DNA of 64,000 nt, from contig JAKSZP010012261.1 in NCBI GenBank assembly GCA_022478985.1, forward strand, positions 1-64,000, in the 5' to 3' direction. The translations under genes were made by a program, and so were the position numbers. Below are positions 30,889 through 41,547 of this stretch, piece by piece. This DNA comes from Massospora cicadina. Its lineage: Eukaryota > Entomophthoromycota > Entomophthoromycetes > Entomophthorales > Entomophthoraceae. The notes under the pieces were generated by a model. That model had not been told where the DNA came from. It did no database searches and worked only from the letters and a program-made list of their open reading frames with translations. The first letter of the stretch is position 1. Each line of letters begins with the position of its first letter.

Positions 30889-31770
30889 TTGTCCAGCCTT
30901 AGGGCCTGCCAGAAGTCTCAAGGCAAGGACTTAGCTAACGTCCTCCTCCTTCAGCTGCTGCTCCATGAGATTTCAGAGGGAGCTCACCAATGGTTACTCT
31001 CCACAGATGAGAATAATAGATCCCTCCTGGAATCTCTCCCAGCGTTGAAAACCTTTTTCAAGCCCTACGAGTATCCCCCTGCTACCTTTGAGGACTATAA
31101 CTCCTTTATACACATGTCCCAAGGAGGCCTCACTACAGCTCAATACTTGCTTCTGTTTCAAGAGCGTGCATCAAAGTTGGAATCTCTTGAACAGTTGAAA
31201 ATGGCCCTTCTCCGCAAGTTCCTAGATAATACTGGTGCTTCCCTTGGCATATGGGATAACCCTCCCCCTTCTCTATCTGGGACATGCTCCATCCTTGCAT
31301 CCCTGTTGTCTATCAGTCCCTGTACCACCAAGCCTAATTGTACCGCTGAACTTCAGATCCTAGAACTTGATGACTCTATCACTGTGGAGCACCAACATGT
31401 TTCCAATCCAGTGGTGACATATCCAGCTGAGACACTGGCCATTATGGACACTTCCAACCTGATTCTAGAGTGCCCTACTTCTGTACTCTCCCAGTACCGC
31501 TTGGAACCAGCAGTGAGCTCACTGGAAGGTGAGACTAAAACCTCTGTCATAAGTGGAGGTCCCCTCACTACTGGCCCTGCACCGCTGCTCTCCACGGAGT
31601 ACCCCTCACTTTTGTCCTCAAAAGTAGAAGTGGTTAGGTATGGACCTGCCGTTGCCATTTTGGAACCATGCCTTCTGTCCAACCTGTCATTTCAGTTGGC
31701 CCAGTTGAACAACTCTTTCCTATCACTCCAGAGTCACCTCTTGTGGCGGACTCCATCCAGAAACGAGTAG
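30889..31770 (+). pseudogene. Element C Gag (capsid-like)
   Basis: The frame of 293 codons contains LLHEISEGAHQWLLSTDENN, LPALKTFFKPYEYPPATFED and GGLTTAQYLLLFQERASKLE, followed by LKMALLRKFLDNTG. The pattern of a helix with a Y-x-x-x-F core after a G-x-T/S-V-like start matches the Ty3/gypsy capsid. The rest is a low-complexity Ser/Thr/Pro region without a zinc knuckle. The ATG chosen by frame alone is unlikely to be the true start. Confidence 0.55.
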
Positions 31771-32070
31771 AGATCCATGAGAGGATGATTGAAGAAGTGA
31801 TAGCCGTGGCTGACACCACCAAAAGCTTAGGCTGTTTTGATTGGTGTAGTCTCATGTGATAAAGACCTTCCTCCTGCAGAACATAAAGCATTAAGCTACC
31901 CCACATCATTTAAGTCCCATGGACAACTTTATGGCAATGTGAAGTCATACAGAATTTTTTTGGGGATACTCCAAATCATACGCCGCCCTCTGGGTTTGGA
32001 GCCATCCTGTAATCCCTTGGCTCTGAGGGAAATATACCCTCCTCTGCTACTTCTTGTTCATGGCTACTTT
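31771..32070 (+). other. Element C linker between Gag and protease
   Basis: Frame EKRVEIHERMIEEVIAVADT overlaps the end of the Gag frame, and later IRRPLGLEPSCNPLALREIY. No domain is recognised. This is the polyprotein linker or the start of Pol. Confidence 0.35.
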
Positions 32071-32740
32071 TTCTTCTGCAGGGAAGAGCTTTCAAGCACT
32101 CGCTTTGGTGGACTTTGGTGCAACTGAAAATTTCATCCGCCTAGAGTTGGCAAAGGCCCTGGAGCTACCCCTGGGAGTTGGTCAGTTTGTGAAGGGTAGT
32201 GCATCTCAAACCATTCCAAGCTACCGTGTGTAAACATCTGTCCCTTTCATTGCAGGTGATGGTTTCTTTGTTGAGAACTTCTCTTTGAAAAAGAACCTCC
32301 TATACCCTGTTATTTTAGGGGTTGGCTGGTGACGCCGATGTGACATCGCCACTAACCTCCTAGACTCTACCATGCATGCACAATTTCCTGGTGGAGTAAC
32401 GGTTACCATTTCTTGCTTAGATGAGAGTGACACGGTGCTCCCTAGAAGGTGGGACCCCTCTACTAAGGTGGGACTAGCCTCTATTCAACCTACTGACGCC
32501 CTGACCCTAATACTTACTCTGCCATAATGAATCCGTGGATATGCTGATCTGTTTGATCCCACAAAGGCCCACCCACTCCTAGAGCACACCAAGTTTGACT
32601 TTGAGTTTAAGTTGACTGTGGATCTCATCAAGATATCCTCTCCAATTTACCCCTTGTCCCTGAGGGAGGAGGCTGCCTTGGACGCTTGGGTAGACGACAT
32701 GATCTCTAAGGGTCAAAGCTTTAAGAAATCCTCACCTGTA
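32071..32740 (+). pseudogene. Element C protease and RT linker
   Basis: Protease: GKSFQALALVDFGATENFIR, followed by LELAKALELPLGVGQFVKG and a stop at 32231, and LYPVILGVGW near 32300. The active site is D-F-G, where D-T/S-G is normal. The linker has FDFEFKLTVDLIKISSPIYP, the block shared with element B (FDCEFKLTVDLVRISSPIYP). Frame breaks occur near 32230 and 32745. Confidence 0.75.
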
Positions 32741-33405
32741 TGCTCCCCCTCCTGTTTGTAGAGAAGTCTGATGGCTCACTTCGTCCCTGCGTTGATTATG
32801 GCAATCTGAACAACGTAACAGTGCCTGACCCACATCCACTCCCTCTGGAGCAACAGATTGCCCGCTACGTGGAGAAGGCTAGGGTGTTCAGCAAGCTTGA
32901 CTGCCTCAACGCTTTCAACCAGATCCGCATTAGAGAAGGCCAGTAGTGGTTGACCACTTTTCGCACTCAGAAAGGTATCTACCAGTTCAGGGTTATGCCG
33001 TTTGGTTTGAAGAACGCTCCCGCCTGCTTTCAGAGGCTCATTGATGCTGTCTTGGGAGACCTTATGGGTACATGCATGACCGCATACATGGATGACATAC
33101 TGGTCTTTTCCCCAGATGCAGAATCTCATGCCCGCCACCTTGTGTCTGTCATGGAGAGAATTTCGCAGGTAAACCTTACAATTAAGGCCAGCAAGTGTGA
33201 GTTCTTCCAACCCATGGTCGAGTTCTTAGGAAACATTATCTTCTCCCATGGTCACATGATCGCCCCAGATAAGGAAGCAGCTATCCTTGATTGGGTTACC
33301 CCTCATCTCTCACAGGGTTACGCAGCTTCCTTGGGACATTTAACTTCCTCAAGAAGTTCACCCCCCAGCTCTCAGAAGTTGCAGCCTCTCTCTACATCGC
33401 TTTAG
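32741..33405 (+). pseudogene. Element C reverse transcriptase
   Basis: Motifs in order: LFVEKSDGSLRPCVDYGNLN, NVTVPDPHPLPLEQQIARYV, VFSKLDCLNAFNQIRIREGQ, a TAG at 32944-32946 (normally E-W), then TTFRTQKGIYQFRVMPFGLK, NAPACFQRLIDAVLGDL, and AYMDDILVFSPDAE with an intact Y-M-D-D. The catalytic aspartates are all kept. Only the single stop and the frame change near 33310 break the enzyme. Confidence 0.9.
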
Positions 33406-33950
33406 GGAAGAAGATTTTTAGTTGGACCAATGAATGCAACGCTGCATTCCACGCCGTCAAGTCCATACTATTGTTCAGCCCGGTGTTGGTACATGCAGAC
33501 CCCAGTTGCCCCTTTATTGTCGCCACTGATGCTTCCAACTTTTGGTGGGAGTTGCTCTGCTACAAGAGGGGGAGGATGGAGTGGAGCGGCCTGTTGCTTA
33601 CTTTTCTAAGAAAATGACCCTGGCGCAGCTCAACTATGCAATATATGATAAGGAACTCCTTGCAGTTGTGGAGGCAGTACAACACTGGCGCCACCATTTG
33701 CATGGGTCTAAGTGGCCATTTACTGTCCGTACTGACCACAAGGCATTGATGTACTACCGCGCCCCCAGAAGCTATCCCCTCACCAGTCCCGGTGGTTAGA
33801 AATCCTGTCAGTGTTTGACTTCAAATATGACTTCATTAAGGGCACCCATAACATGTTACCTGATGCTCTATCCAGGAACCCTGCCCTAGCCCCTGACCCA
33901 ACACTAGCTGACGCCCACAATACCCAGGTGTTGATTAAGCCGGAACAGGT
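33291..33950 (+). pseudogene. Element C RNase H
   Basis: Starts with SLTGLRSFLGTFNFLKKFTP and QLSEVAASLYIALGKKIFSW. The catalytic start is FIVATDASNF; the frame then shifts by one near 33545 to VGVALLQEGEDGVERPVAYF. The remaining motifs LNYAIYDKELLAVVEAVQHW and FTVRTDHKALMYYRAP follow. The D-x-L-S-R end (TNMLPDALSRNPA-like) is at about 33850-33890. The domain is complete apart from one frameshift and a second near 33795. Confidence 0.85.
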
Positions 33951-33956
33951 GAAGGA

Positions 33957-35190
33957 GTGCTCACTGTCCAATCCCCCACTCTGCTTATGATGGAACCTTT
34001 GGAAGGTGACGCTGACACCCCTTCCCATGTTAGGTTTTCTCAACCTCTGTCAGCTAACTATGGTAAGATTAAGCAGGCCTGCCATAGAAATGGCGAATCC
34101 TTGGACAAAGGCTACCAGTTGATGGATGGTGTCATCCTCCATCAGGGCAAGTGGTGGGTACCTCCTGGACCCCTGCGTGAGGAAGTGATCCGTGAAGCTC
34201 ATGGCCCTCCAACTGCTGGCCATCCTGGCAAGGACAAGACGCTTGAGTTAGTCCACCGCTCCTACAGTTGGAAAGGTATTGCCACTGATGTGGCAAAATT
34301 CACAAAGTCCTGCTTGACGTGCAACCGGTCAAAGCCTAGCCGCCTGAAGAGTGCTGGATTGCTTGTTCCCCTCCAAGCTGCTGAGGGCCCTTGGACATCA
34401 GTTTAGTCGATTTTATTGTGGAACTTCCCTTGTCCCAGGGTTATGATGCAGTAATGGTTGTGGTGGACAGTTTCACAAAGATGGCCCACTTCATCCCCTG
34501 CAACACCACCATTACTTCAGTTGAGACAGCCCGCCTTTATGTAGATCACATTTCTTGCTTACATGGTCTCCCCAAGTAGATTATCAGTGATCAGGGCCCA
34601 CAATTCACCGCTCAGTTCTGGGAAGCCCTGCTTTCCAACCTTAGCATCCGCCCATGCCGCTCCACAGCCTTCCAACCCCAGTCAGATGGAAAGACGGAGA
34701 GGGTGAACCAAGGTTTGGAGCAATTCTTGCGTAGTTATACCAATGCTGAACAGAACAATTGGTCCTCTCACCTCCCACTGACGCAATTCTCTTATAAATA
34801 ACCTTACCCATGCCTCTACAGGCACTTCCCCCTTCTTTGCAAATTATGGTTACAACCTCAGTTTCAACCTAAGTCCGCGGATTGAGTCCAACGTCGTCAC
34901 CACCAATGAGCGCGCTAAAGGGCTCAGGGACATACATCAGGCAGTGAAGGACCATATCGTTGATGCTGTGAGGATCTACAAAGCATATGCTGGCCAAAAG
35001 CGCCGTGAAGGACCTGAGTATAAGCCCGGTGACTTGGTCATGGTCAACACCAAGAATCTCCACCTGAAGCAACCCTGCCGCAAGTTAGGTCCCAAGCGTG
35101 TTGGACCCTTCAAGATCCTCAAGAAAGTTAGCCCATCAGCTTACCAGGTTGACTTAACCCCTCAATCAAAGTGTTCAGCACCTTACATGA
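33957..35190 (+). pseudogene. Element C integrase
   Basis: The zinc-binding module has HGPPTAGHPGKDKTLELVHR and KFTKSCLTCNRSKPS. The core continues in another frame from 34391: SLVDFIVELPLSQGYDAVMV, AHFIPCNTTITSVETARL, a TAG at 34577-34579, IISDQGPQFTAQFWEALL and QSDGKTERVNQGLEQFLRSY, so D, D and E are present. Stops or shifts near 34385, 34577 and 34797. The C-terminal part (PGDLVMVNTKNLHLKQPCRK then LGPKRVGPFKILKKVSPSAY) is the usual GPY/F module. Confidence 0.85.
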
Positions 35191-35874
35191 ATGCCTCCTA
35201 ACCCCTTCGATGGTTCCATGCCACCTCACCCAGATCTTGTGATAGTGGATGGTGAACCCCAATATGAGATTGATTCCATTCTTGCTTCTCGCATATCCCA
35301 GCGCCGCCTGCAATACTTGGTGTCCTGGAAAGGATATGATGAGACAGAGAACAGCTGGGTATCTTATCAGGACATGACCAATGCTCAGGACCTAATTCAT
35401 GACTTCCACTCTGGATTCCCAGATGCCGCAGGACCTGCCACCCAAGCCTCCTTAGCTGCCATGAAGTTACCCACTCCCCACAAGAACTTTGCCTTGGCCA
35501 ATGTCCCCTCAGGTGGTGTAGAACCCCGTCCAAGAGAGGAGGGTGATGTCACAGTTAGTGACATATTTCCTGGAATTAACCGCCCTTTTAAAGCCAAGTC
35601 CAACAAGCCTTTGGGGCAGAGACAAGAACCCCCAAGGGTCACCAATGACCTATCTAAGGTCATTGACAAAAGATGGGTTTTGGTTTTACCAGCCAGGGCT
35701 GAGGAAAATGGCTTAGTTGAGGCAAAGGCCCAGGCAGGAATCAAACTCAAGACCCAGAAAATCACAAGATATGAGGTTATAAAATCTGGCAAAATTCAAA
35801 ATTTTTTAATTTTGTTGAAAAATGATAAATTTGTAGCTCACATCAGATTCAAACAACCACTGGAATCTTTGTGA
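35191..35874 (+). pseudogene. Element C chromodomain, Pol tail and U3-encoded extension
   Basis: An open frame begins near 35191. It has the chromodomain YEIDSILASRISQRRLQYLV then SWKGYDETENSWVSYQD, and the tail AAMKLPTPHKNFALANVPSG. It then crosses into the 3' LTR at 35547 without interruption and runs 109 codons through U3: NDLSKVIDKRWVLVLPARAE, GLVEAKAQAGIKLKTQ, and FLILLKNDKFVAHIRFKQPL to a stop at 35874, ten bases before the TATA box. Pol therefore seems to have a C-terminal extension encoded in U3. The KRWV core recurs in the LTRs of elements B, D and E. Confidence 0.7.
35531..35546 (+). promoter_or_regulatory. Element C polypurine tract
   Basis: CAAGAGAGGAGGGTGA lies directly before the 3' LTR start at 35547, and is part of the coding frame that enters U3. 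Confidence 0.7.
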
Positions 35875-36349
35875 AGCAACCACCTATAAATTAAGTCCCA
35901 AGATGAGAAAGGCTTTGCTTTTCTCAGATACTAAGATTATTTTAATAAAGTTTAGGATTTTGGGCACACTTCCTGTATTTTGGTTTTTCCAAAAAAATAC
36001 AACTCTGCAAAGTTCTGAAATGGCTGGACTCCGTTTTCCGCTCTGGTTTGCCTCTACTGTTGTACCTGAGTCCTCTGCCTACTCCGCCACCTATTCCGCC
36101 AGATCTGCCTCCTCCTATTTTGCTGCCTTTTGCCCTAGATTTTTCGCCACCCTTCCCAGATCCCATGGCCTCATGTCCCTGATGATTGTGGCCAGTTTGG
36201 TATGCGTTTTGTTCCACTGATCTATTTGGAAACACAATAATGAACGTTTAGGACGTCTCTTCATTTTGTTGGGACACTTGGCCTTGTTGGCACACCTTTG
36301 GTTTGTGTCTTTCCCTACAACGACCTCCTGCGCTCCAGTTGTCCTGACA
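35547..36349 (+). repeat. Element C 3' LTR
   Basis: 803 bp. It contains the U3 part of the Pol frame (35547-35874), TATAAA at 35885-35890, the predicted RNA start at 35917, and a hydrophobic frame (to 36220). It ends CCTGACA at 36349, followed by TAAAG. Confidence 0.93.
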
Positions 36350-37571
36350 TAAAGTGTCAATCAAAATGCAGAAGTGTAAACAGTCAATTATATTTTCTAT
36401 ATAAATTAAGTATAAAGATTAGCATGTAAATACAAAAAAGTTCTAATATAAAGTGATAAAATAAATTTAGTTGATAGTAAACAAGAGGTCTAATATTATT
36501 AGCATAAGTTAAATTAAAAGACCTTCATCTGCTATTTTAAAATTAAAATCAGTTATTTATGTCTGTTTATGATTTTTGACCATATATGATCTCTAAAAGC
36601 ACATAATCTGACATGAATGACACCATCTAAAAGCTTAAACATGCATGGTTTATAGTTTTACTTTAATCTTATTAAAATTGTTGTACTTTTGGTTGAAATT
36701 ACTGTTTAGGTTCTATAATGATAGTCAAAACTTGAAACTAGAAATTATGGTAATTTCAACCTGAAGTAATTTCTTATGTTTTTAACTAATTTAGCATAGC
36801 TCACTGAGGCCAAAATTTTATTACTTTCCTCAGAAAAAGCTATTTGCAGCGGTAAGCTTGCCAATCTGGGTTCAGGTCCTTAGTCCTTGTATTTAATGGC
36901 TGGAAAGCTTTGGACTGCAAGTTATTAGAAATGAAATGATTGTTTAAATTGAGGTCAGTGTCAAAAGGAAGAAGAAAAAGTACTATAATCTTGATGCTAA
37001 AAAGATTCCCCCTAAGCTCCATAATTTATCTGCAGATGGGCTAGACTATAAAATTGCTCACTGATTTATAATGATAGGAAATGTCTATACATTTTTTCAA
37101 AACATGACTCTTTCTATATTTCAAACTCAAAAGTGCAATTACTTTAGAAGAGTTTAGCAAAGCCTCACTTTGATTTAGCAATGTTGCAGTTCTAAGTTGT
37201 GAATTTGATAGCCTACAGCTTAGATTATTCTAATCTGATGGCTACAAGTGAGCTTTGACGCCCATCCAGAGTTCCCCCTATGCACATAATATTACACCAA
37301 TGATCAGTATGAAGCTTCATAAATATCAAGAGAACCCCCATCTTAGTTTCTAAAGAGCCTTTTGGGTCACATTTCATGGTCAATTTTTCTATAAATTTTT
37401 TAATAATTTTCTTAACCTCAGGGTTTTTCTTTTTGGATCTGTAAAGCCCCTTCCATTGTTTAAGCAATGTAGCAGAATTTGCATGTTACAAGAACAAGGT
37501 ATAAAGGATTGGTCATTTGCAGAATTAAATCAAACTCTATAGTCGTCCAAAAAATGAAATACTCACATAGT
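36350..37571. other. AT-rich spacer
   Basis: No supported gene, repeat or structural RNA. The frames at 36840-37022 and 37225-37467 have no motif. Confidence 0.45.
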
Positions 37572-39250
37572 CACCAATTTTTTAGCACTAGTGGTGCCTT
37601 ACCCAAAAGGAGGAGCCGCCACGCATCTTTATTTGCAAATGGGCCAAGTAAAAGGATTATTAGAATAAAAAATCTAATATGGCACCTCAGCTAACAGCCT
37701 AGGAAGCTATATCAGAAGGTGAAGAAGCTTTGGGTAAACTTTTTTCCAGTGCCCACTTTAGCTGGTGGACCATGGCAGACATCATTGGGGTGGGAGCATC
37801 AGCAACATGTGGCACAAGGAGGTATAATTGTGGGTTTACTTCATTAATGAGGCCAGCGGTGTCCATCACCTCAATGTATTGAGCAAGTTGATGCTCAGCA
37901 AAAGTGATGAGAGCAGACACACAAGTAAATGACTTGATGTGCCAGCAGGTTTTAGGATATTAGGGTTGAAAAGCGAGTTTTTGCTGCATTAATGCAAGCA
38001 TAGATTGCACCAAAAGCCAGCTTTTCAATATCATACTTCACCTCTTCCTTAAAATTATGAGGGAAATTGGGGATAGGAATACCCTCAACCAGTGGTTCCA
38101 TTGCCCCATGGAGTTGCTGGTGGAGTAAAGTGTTTGCAGGAGCTGCAGCGGCTTTGACTGCCATTTTATTTATATTTTTATAAATGAGTTAACCATTTTT
38201 AGGACAAAAATGGTGGGGGTGCAATTTGGGAGGATTAAGAAAACTCTTCCAATGCAAAATTTAGTTTAACGTTATATGACAAGTCATTTTTGTCAATCCT
38301 ATTGAGACACTCAAAAGGATTAAACTTGGCTAATGCTGGCCCAGCCATCAGAGTTAGCAAGTTGGATGTACCTGATTGGCTGTGAACTGTTGACCATGGC
38401 AGCTCAGCTGTTTACTGTTTCAACCATCAGCTCAGGATGGTGTAAATTGACCAAATTTTTATAATTTTTAGAATTTTGATGGCTGAAGCTTTGGATGCTA
38501 AGCCAGAATTTGCTGAGGTTGGGGGTGGGAGAATCGAGCCTCACTTAAAAAATTAGGCGTGGCAGCAGCTGAGCTGATGCTGGAGGGGGGTGCAGTGGAA
38601 GTGGCGGAGGTGGAAGCCATATAACACTTGTGCTTTGAGTGATCAAGCTCAAAGCACAAGGGGCAAATGGTGCAGCTGTTCTCAACATGCACCCAGAATG
38701 GGTAATCAGGGGTAGATCTGATCACCGTGAAAGGGGGAATCATGAGATGGGTGTCACAATGGAATGGGCAGATTGTCACAAAGGCGTTCATCCCTGCCAA
38801 ACAAGCTGCTCCATTTGGAACCACAAATTGCAGCATGGGGTCTGTGCCATAAAAGGCCAAACCCTCCATGTGCTTATGGTGGAGGCGTTCAGGGGAAAGG
38901 TGGGAGGGCAACTTGGTGAACTGTACCACCAAAGTGGCCTCATCTGTGAGTCAGGTGCAATTGGTCAGAAGGGGTTTATTTTAAAATTTAATGGAAAGCT
39001 TAGATGCTGCCATTGCATTGGTCTCAGAATGTAAACTGAGGTTGAAATATCCCTTAAAAGAGTGAAAATTTATGAAGCTGGCAGGTTTTACACTGCTGTG
39101 GCCATCTCAATGATGGTCACGCTTGCATTTGGGAAGAGGTTCCCATATTTGACCTGGAGGCTGAAACATAAATTGCTCCATGGGAGCACCAAAGGGCTCT
39201 GGAGCACCGCCTGGGAACTTGCAAGATGGTGGGTCAAGTCCTGAGGGGGG
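37572..39250 (-). mobile_element. ORF1-only LINE derivative, copy 1
   Basis: On the minus strand: PSGLDPPSCKFPGGAPEP and EQFMFQPPGQIWEPLPK (about 39100-39240), then MVVQFTKLPSHLSPERLHHK with LQFVVPNGAACLAG and a zinc-knuckle-like CTICPLCFELDHSKHKC (38498-38932), then MEPLVEGIPIPNFPHNFKEE (37952-38164), and finally ADAPTPMMSAMVHQL (37699-37920). The 3' end shows ACTAGTGCTAAAAAA in minus sense, like the LINE1 tail. No endonuclease or RT is present. The order and motifs match copy 3 (46452-47907). The element looks like a non-autonomous LINE built from ORF1. Confidence 0.65.
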
Positions 39251-39809
39251 ACATAACACCTGGTAGCATTAGGGGGCTAGAAGAGCCAGATTAGGCGCGC
39301 TTCAGCGGTGGCCAAAATATGCCAGATGGCAGCACACCACCACCCCAAGCCAGGGCAGCAGGTGTCAACAGCATCAACATTTGTAAGTTTTGGCTCAATC
39401 AAGCGGTGATTTTTTGTATTTTTTAACCAACTTTGAAAAAGAAGGAGGTTCTCTATTCAACATGTATATATATTTTTGTTTTTTTCTGTTTTTTTTTCAC
39501 GCATAACTCTAAAACTACAGGACCTATTTGGATGCCTAAATTTTTCAAAAAGAGGATGCTCCAACTTAGGTCCCATTTTACTTTTGTAAGTATTGGCCAA
39601 GTATCTGACCATTAATTTAGTAAGTATATCAAAATGGGCTCAGAAGTACTGGATCTCAAATGTGAAACCAGTTCACCAATGGATAAGCTTTATTCCAGCA
39701 TCGGTGAAGTGATATAAAAAGCAACTTTGACATATGTCCTATGGCTGAGGGTATATTCAAATTCAGGCAAGCTCTTGATCATACCAGGATGAGCTTAAAT
39801 CATTATAGT
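39251..39809. other. Spacer, nothing recognised
   Basis: No gene-like signal; the frame at 39433-39615 is T-rich and motif-free. Confidence 0.4.
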
Positions 39810-40150
39810 TGGCTATAATTTTGCAAACTTTGACCAATAAAATCAACTAAATTTGATAAGCTGTCTTATTTTGATGGAGAATAGTAAATTTAGCATATAT
39901 TGACCAATAAAATTAACTAAATTTAATAAAATTAAATACTGTAGATGGCAATTAGTAAATTTAGCATACATTGGCTAATAAAATTACCCAACTTTATTAA
40001 AATAAACTATTGTAGATGGCAATCAGTAAATTTAGCATGAATTGAACAATAAAATCAGGTTTTATTTTTTAAAAAATTACTGTAGATGGCAATTAGTAAA
40101 TTTAGCATAAGTTGAGCAATAAAATCAACTAAATTTTATAAAATAATTTA
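39810..40150. repeat. 70-bp minisatellite, about 4.5 copies
   Basis: The core GTAGATGGCAATTAGTAAAT followed by TTAGCAT lies at 39941, 40012 and 40082, with a diverged copy at 39871 (TTGATGGAGAATAGTAAATT). Each is followed by a GACCAATAAAATTAACTAAA-like block. Periods are 70, 71 and 70 bp. Confidence 0.85.
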
Positions 40151-40361
40151 TTGGTATTTGTTTATGATATACTGTATATAATATATCTACAATAGTTTTA
40201 TTTTTATAGAGAAATAGTGAGGGTTCAAAAAGGATATATAATATAGGGATTTTCTAATTAACTTAGAAAAAAGATCCACTTTTAAAAATGTACTAATTTT
40301 TTTTGAGGGGGAATAGAATTGAGGTAAAGTTTTTAGGAAAAAAAGAAACTTCTTCAAATTT

Positions 40362-40702
40362 TTTTGGAAAAAGCACCTCTTTTAAAAAAGGCACTAAAAA
40401 GTATAAAGTAATCAAGAAATTATGCCTCCTTAATAAAACCCTTTTTAAGTCAGTGCCATATTTTAACTGACTTATAATAGGTATTTATAAAATATATATT
40501 CAGCACTGCATATTATAAGTTGCTTATAGTTTACACTTGGACTCAATCCATACATAAGATATAATTTGTATTTTTGAGCAAAATTTTATGTCAGGTTGGA
40601 AGATGGTGCTAACTTCCAAAAGGGTTTTATTGAGGAGGCACAATTTCTTGATTAATTTATACTTTTTAGTGCCTTTTTAAAAGGAGGTTCTTTTTTCCCA
40701 TT
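40362..40702. repeat. Fold-back (inverted repeat) element
   Basis: The left arm at 40362-40480 and the right arm at 40580-40702 are inverted copies. Best blocks: AAAAGGCACTAAAAAGTATA against TATACTTTTTAGTGCCTTTT, and CAAGAAATTATGCCTCCT against AGGAGGCACAATTTCTTG. About 80 bp pair almost perfectly and a further 40 bp weakly, with a spacer of about 100 bp. It may be a MITE or an inverted duplication. Confidence 0.75.
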
Positions 40703-40900
40703 TTTTATCAACTAAATTGGCTTTGTCAGAATTTTCCCTGGGATAGGTGAAAGCCTTGTCCAGGGGAAGGATCAATACCCCCATTCAAGGGGTGTAAATT
40801 CTGAACGGTTTGATAGATTCAGAAATAAGGGTTGAATCTATAGTATTAGCAAATATACTGAATTCAGGGCTTCATATAAATTACTCCAAATTTGAGGAAA

Positions 40901-41292
40901 TGTTACATCCCCATTCCTTGAGACATGTGACTGGGATATTACTCGACCTGGCCATGAGGGCGGCAAGATCTGAGTAAGGATAAGAACAGTGGGCAATCCA
41001 GAAGGCCAGGAGAAACCCTACTTGGATGGGGCCACAATGATCCTTGAGGCACTGTGTCCCCATGCGCCCTATAAAAATCCTTACACGTTAGCATAATAAA
41101 GCACTTTTGATCATAGGATTTATTTTATCTTATTTTTATTGTGTTCAATTTATTCAAATGATTGGAGTCTCATCCATTGTCTCATCCAGAGCTGCTCCTG
41201 TCCTCTCAGCTGATGATAGCCCCTTGCAGTCAGCCTACTTGTTGGGCTCCCTGGCATTAGTACCAGCAAGCGCATCTGGGGGAAACCTGACA
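40901..41292 (+). repeat. Possible solo LTR with short frame
   Basis: The segment begins TGTTACATCC and ends AACCTGACA, the TGACA end seen in the LTRs of B, C and D. It has CTATAAAAAT at about 41068-41077 and AATAAAGC further on, a plausible promoter and poly(A) signal. Flanks GGAAA and GGATT match only in part, so the boundaries are unsure. Confidence 0.3.
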
Positions 41293-41346
41293 GGATTCAA
41301 TTTTGATGTTGAAGCAAAAGAAAAACCCATAGTAACAGTTTTTTAA
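41107..41346 (+). CDS. Short hypothetical frame with hydrophobic N-terminus
   Basis: Seventy-nine codons starting MIIGFILSYFYCVQFIQMIG, then SRAAPVLSADDSPLQSAYLL and a Gly/Ala/Ser-rich end. The start resembles a signal peptide. It lies downstream of a TATA-like box in the possible solo LTR, in the same place as the hydrophobic frames of B, C and D. I cannot say if it is expressed. Confidence 0.25.
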   Translation: MIIGFILSYFYCVQFIQMIGVSSIVSSRAAPVLSADDSPLQSAYLLGSLALVPASASGGNLTGFNFDVEAKEKPIVTVF

Positions 41347-41547
41347 AAATATATAATTTATTTACTAAAGTTTTCAAAATAGGGCATCCTCTAATGGAAT
41401 GACTCTGTAACTTACACAAAGCATCTAGACTTTATAAATGCATATTCAAATAAAAATAAACTGATAAAAATAAATAGTATACTTTTACAAAACTAATTTT
41501 AGGATATTACAGAAAAATGACAATGTAACTAATAGATACTTCAGTTA

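Larger units (their letters stand above)
29187..36349 (+). mobile_element. Element C: chromodomain Ty3/gypsy element with coding LTRs
   Basis: LTRs at 29187-29988 (802 bp) and 35547-36349 (803 bp) begin TGTCACAGTTAGTGACA and end CCTGACA. Flanks are TAGAG and TAAAG, a 5-bp duplication with one change. The interior has gag, protease, RT, RNase H, integrase and chromodomain segments in order, with a perfect self-priming site. The total length is 7163 bp. By eye the LTRs differ at a few percent. Stops in RT and integrase show it is inactive, but it is the best preserved element here. Confidence 0.93.

Noticed and set aside
30703..30921. Minus-strand frame with FFKKLESHEKWRVRLVVAGA in element C
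   Set aside because: It is opposite to the gag region, short and without relatives in the window. Most likely a shadow frame.
36836..36910. tRNA-like GGGTTCAGGTCC
   Set aside because: Only the T-arm resemblance is present. No D arm or acceptor stem can be folded.
39941..40110. CRISPR-like array (regularly spaced GTAGATGGCAATTAGTAAAT)
   Set aside because: The spacers between the cores are themselves similar and AT-rich, so this is a minisatellite. The window is also clearly eukaryotic.
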